From: Sphingomonadales bacterium
GTDB lineage: Bacteria; Pseudomonadota; Alphaproteobacteria; Sphingomonadales; Sphingomonadaceae
Assembly: GCA_024636595.1 (NCBI GenBank)
Contig: JAGXGT010000170.1
Span: 1 to 6,075 of the forward strand
Length of the DNA: 6,075 bases
Reading direction: 5' to 3'
The position numbers were made by a program, and so were the translations under genes. Within the stretch, counting starts at the first letter, position 1. Each line of letters starts with the position of its first letter. The notes under the pieces were generated by a model, which had not been told where the DNA came from, made no database searches, and was given only the letters and a program-made list of their open reading frames with translations. Positions 5,444-6,075 of this stretch are shown piece by piece.

Positions 5444-5823
5444 TTACCTGTGCAGGAACTGTGTAGAATAAATTGGGTTTCCATGCGGTTTCTTGAAGTT
5501 TGAGCGAGCGATAGCGTTTGGCATCATGAGGCTGTTTTGTCTATCATTTCGTTACTTGTAGCGCCGACAGCGGACCCTTGCTTCAGACCGATCCCAGCTC
5601 ATCAGACCTTGGTGAATTACCGAAACTGGGTTGGGAAGCAGCCATTCAAAAGATGTCATTCGAGCAACAGCTGTTGGGCCGGTTTCAGACCGTCTGCTTT
5701 CGACCACAAATGTCTCCGAAGGCGACGGTGTCGCTCTGAGCTTCAAGCCCTGTGAACAAGAGTGGTTCTACGTCGACAAATTCCCTGTGTTGACACGGCC
5801 AAGCGCCATACCCAAAAGATCGC
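5444..5823. other. Gene-free region; no convincing coding sequence
   Basis: No frame on either strand shows a credible start, ribosome-binding site and family-like protein. The longest plus frame opens after the TGA at 5527-5529 and closes at TGA 5737-5739. It contains the stretch LGWEAAIQKMSFEQQLLGRF but has no clear start and balanced third-position GC, so at most it is a gene remnant. A GGAAC-N17-GTTT arrangement at 5455-5480 resembles the alphaproteobacterial general-stress (EcfG) promoter, with one mismatch from a CGTT -10 element, but no clear gene follows. Confidence 0.5.
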
Positions 5824-6075
5824 CTAACCTTCTTTCGCACATTCGATGCAGGTGGCAAACGCAGGATTATGTTCCAGGCGGGCAGCAGCAATATCTTCAC
5901 CGCATTTCACGCAATACCCATATTCGTTTTCGTCGATCCGGCGAAGGGCGGCATCGATTGCGTGTCGTTCGGTCTGCCGTCGTCGCCCCTGAGCCAGCGC
6001 CATTGCCTGAAGCTGCATTGCATCGATGCGGGAGAGCCTGCCCACGCTGTCCTGCTCGAGCGTCACCGGCGCCCG
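5824..6075 (-). CDS. DksA/TraR-family C4 zinc-finger protein, 5'-truncated by window edge
   Basis: The frame runs from the right edge to TAG at 5824-5826. A GTG at 6064-6066 is possible, but the frame stays open above it (reading RAPV) and relatives extend further, so the real start is probably outside the window. The 83 visible residues include the conserved helix VGRLSRIDAMQLQAMA and an arginine-rich helical segment, then the core RRIDENEYGYC. The four-cysteine zinc finger is intact, CVKCG followed by CIECA (CxxC-N17-CxxC), near the C-terminus. The family comprises DksA, which binds the RNA polymerase secondary channel with ppGpp, and shorter TraR/YbiI-like proteins. The fragment lacks a visible long coiled coil with the acidic tip of full DksA, so it is more likely one of the short paralogues. 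Regulation of transcription is inferred from the family. Confidence 0.9.
   Translation of the reverse strand, partial: RAPVTLEQDSVGRLSRIDAMQLQAMALAQGRRRQTERHAIDAALRRIDENEYGYCVKCGEDIAAARLEHNPAFATCIECAKEG

Overview
The window reads as chromosomal DNA of an alphaproteobacterium, most likely a member of the Sphingomonadales. This is inferred from the style of the TonB-dependent receptor, the truncated DksA/TraR-like protein, the host-attachment-family protein, and dispersed palindromic repeats with the core CGTCATCCTGAAC that are common between sphingomonad genes. No rRNA, tRNA, CRISPR array, prophage or complete insertion sequence was found.

Layout. Positions 3-371 (+) hold the C-terminal part of an isoprenylcysteine carboxyl methyltransferase (ICMT)-family membrane methyltransferase that runs off the left edge. 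A gene-free spacer with an AT-rich block follows. Positions 614-1813 (-) encode a six-helix membrane GGDEF diguanylate cyclase. The gap 1814-2095 contains a strong stem-loop with T-tracts on the plus strand. Positions 2096-4423 (-) encode a TonB-dependent outer-membrane receptor, the largest gene here. Its upstream region (4436-4600) carries phased heptamers and an exact repeated dyad, which are candidate operators. An inverted pair of palindromic repeats (4599-4676) separates it from a host-attachment-family gene at 4794-5186 (+), which ends at a clear intrinsic terminator. Positions 5262-5823 hold further repeat copies, an AT-rich inverted repeat and no convincing gene. Positions 5824-6075 (-) hold the C-terminal part of a short DksA/TraR-type zinc-finger protein cut by the right edge.

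The genes look like independent single-gene units rather than one operon. They cover envelope transport (receptor), second-messenger signalling (diguanylate cyclase), possible transcription or stress control (DksA/TraR, host-attachment family) and lipid or polyketide methylation (ICMT-like). No complete new system is evident. The most interesting material is non-coding: the phased sites upstream of the receptor, the orphan plus-strand terminator at 1960-2010, and the repeat family around the host-attachment gene.
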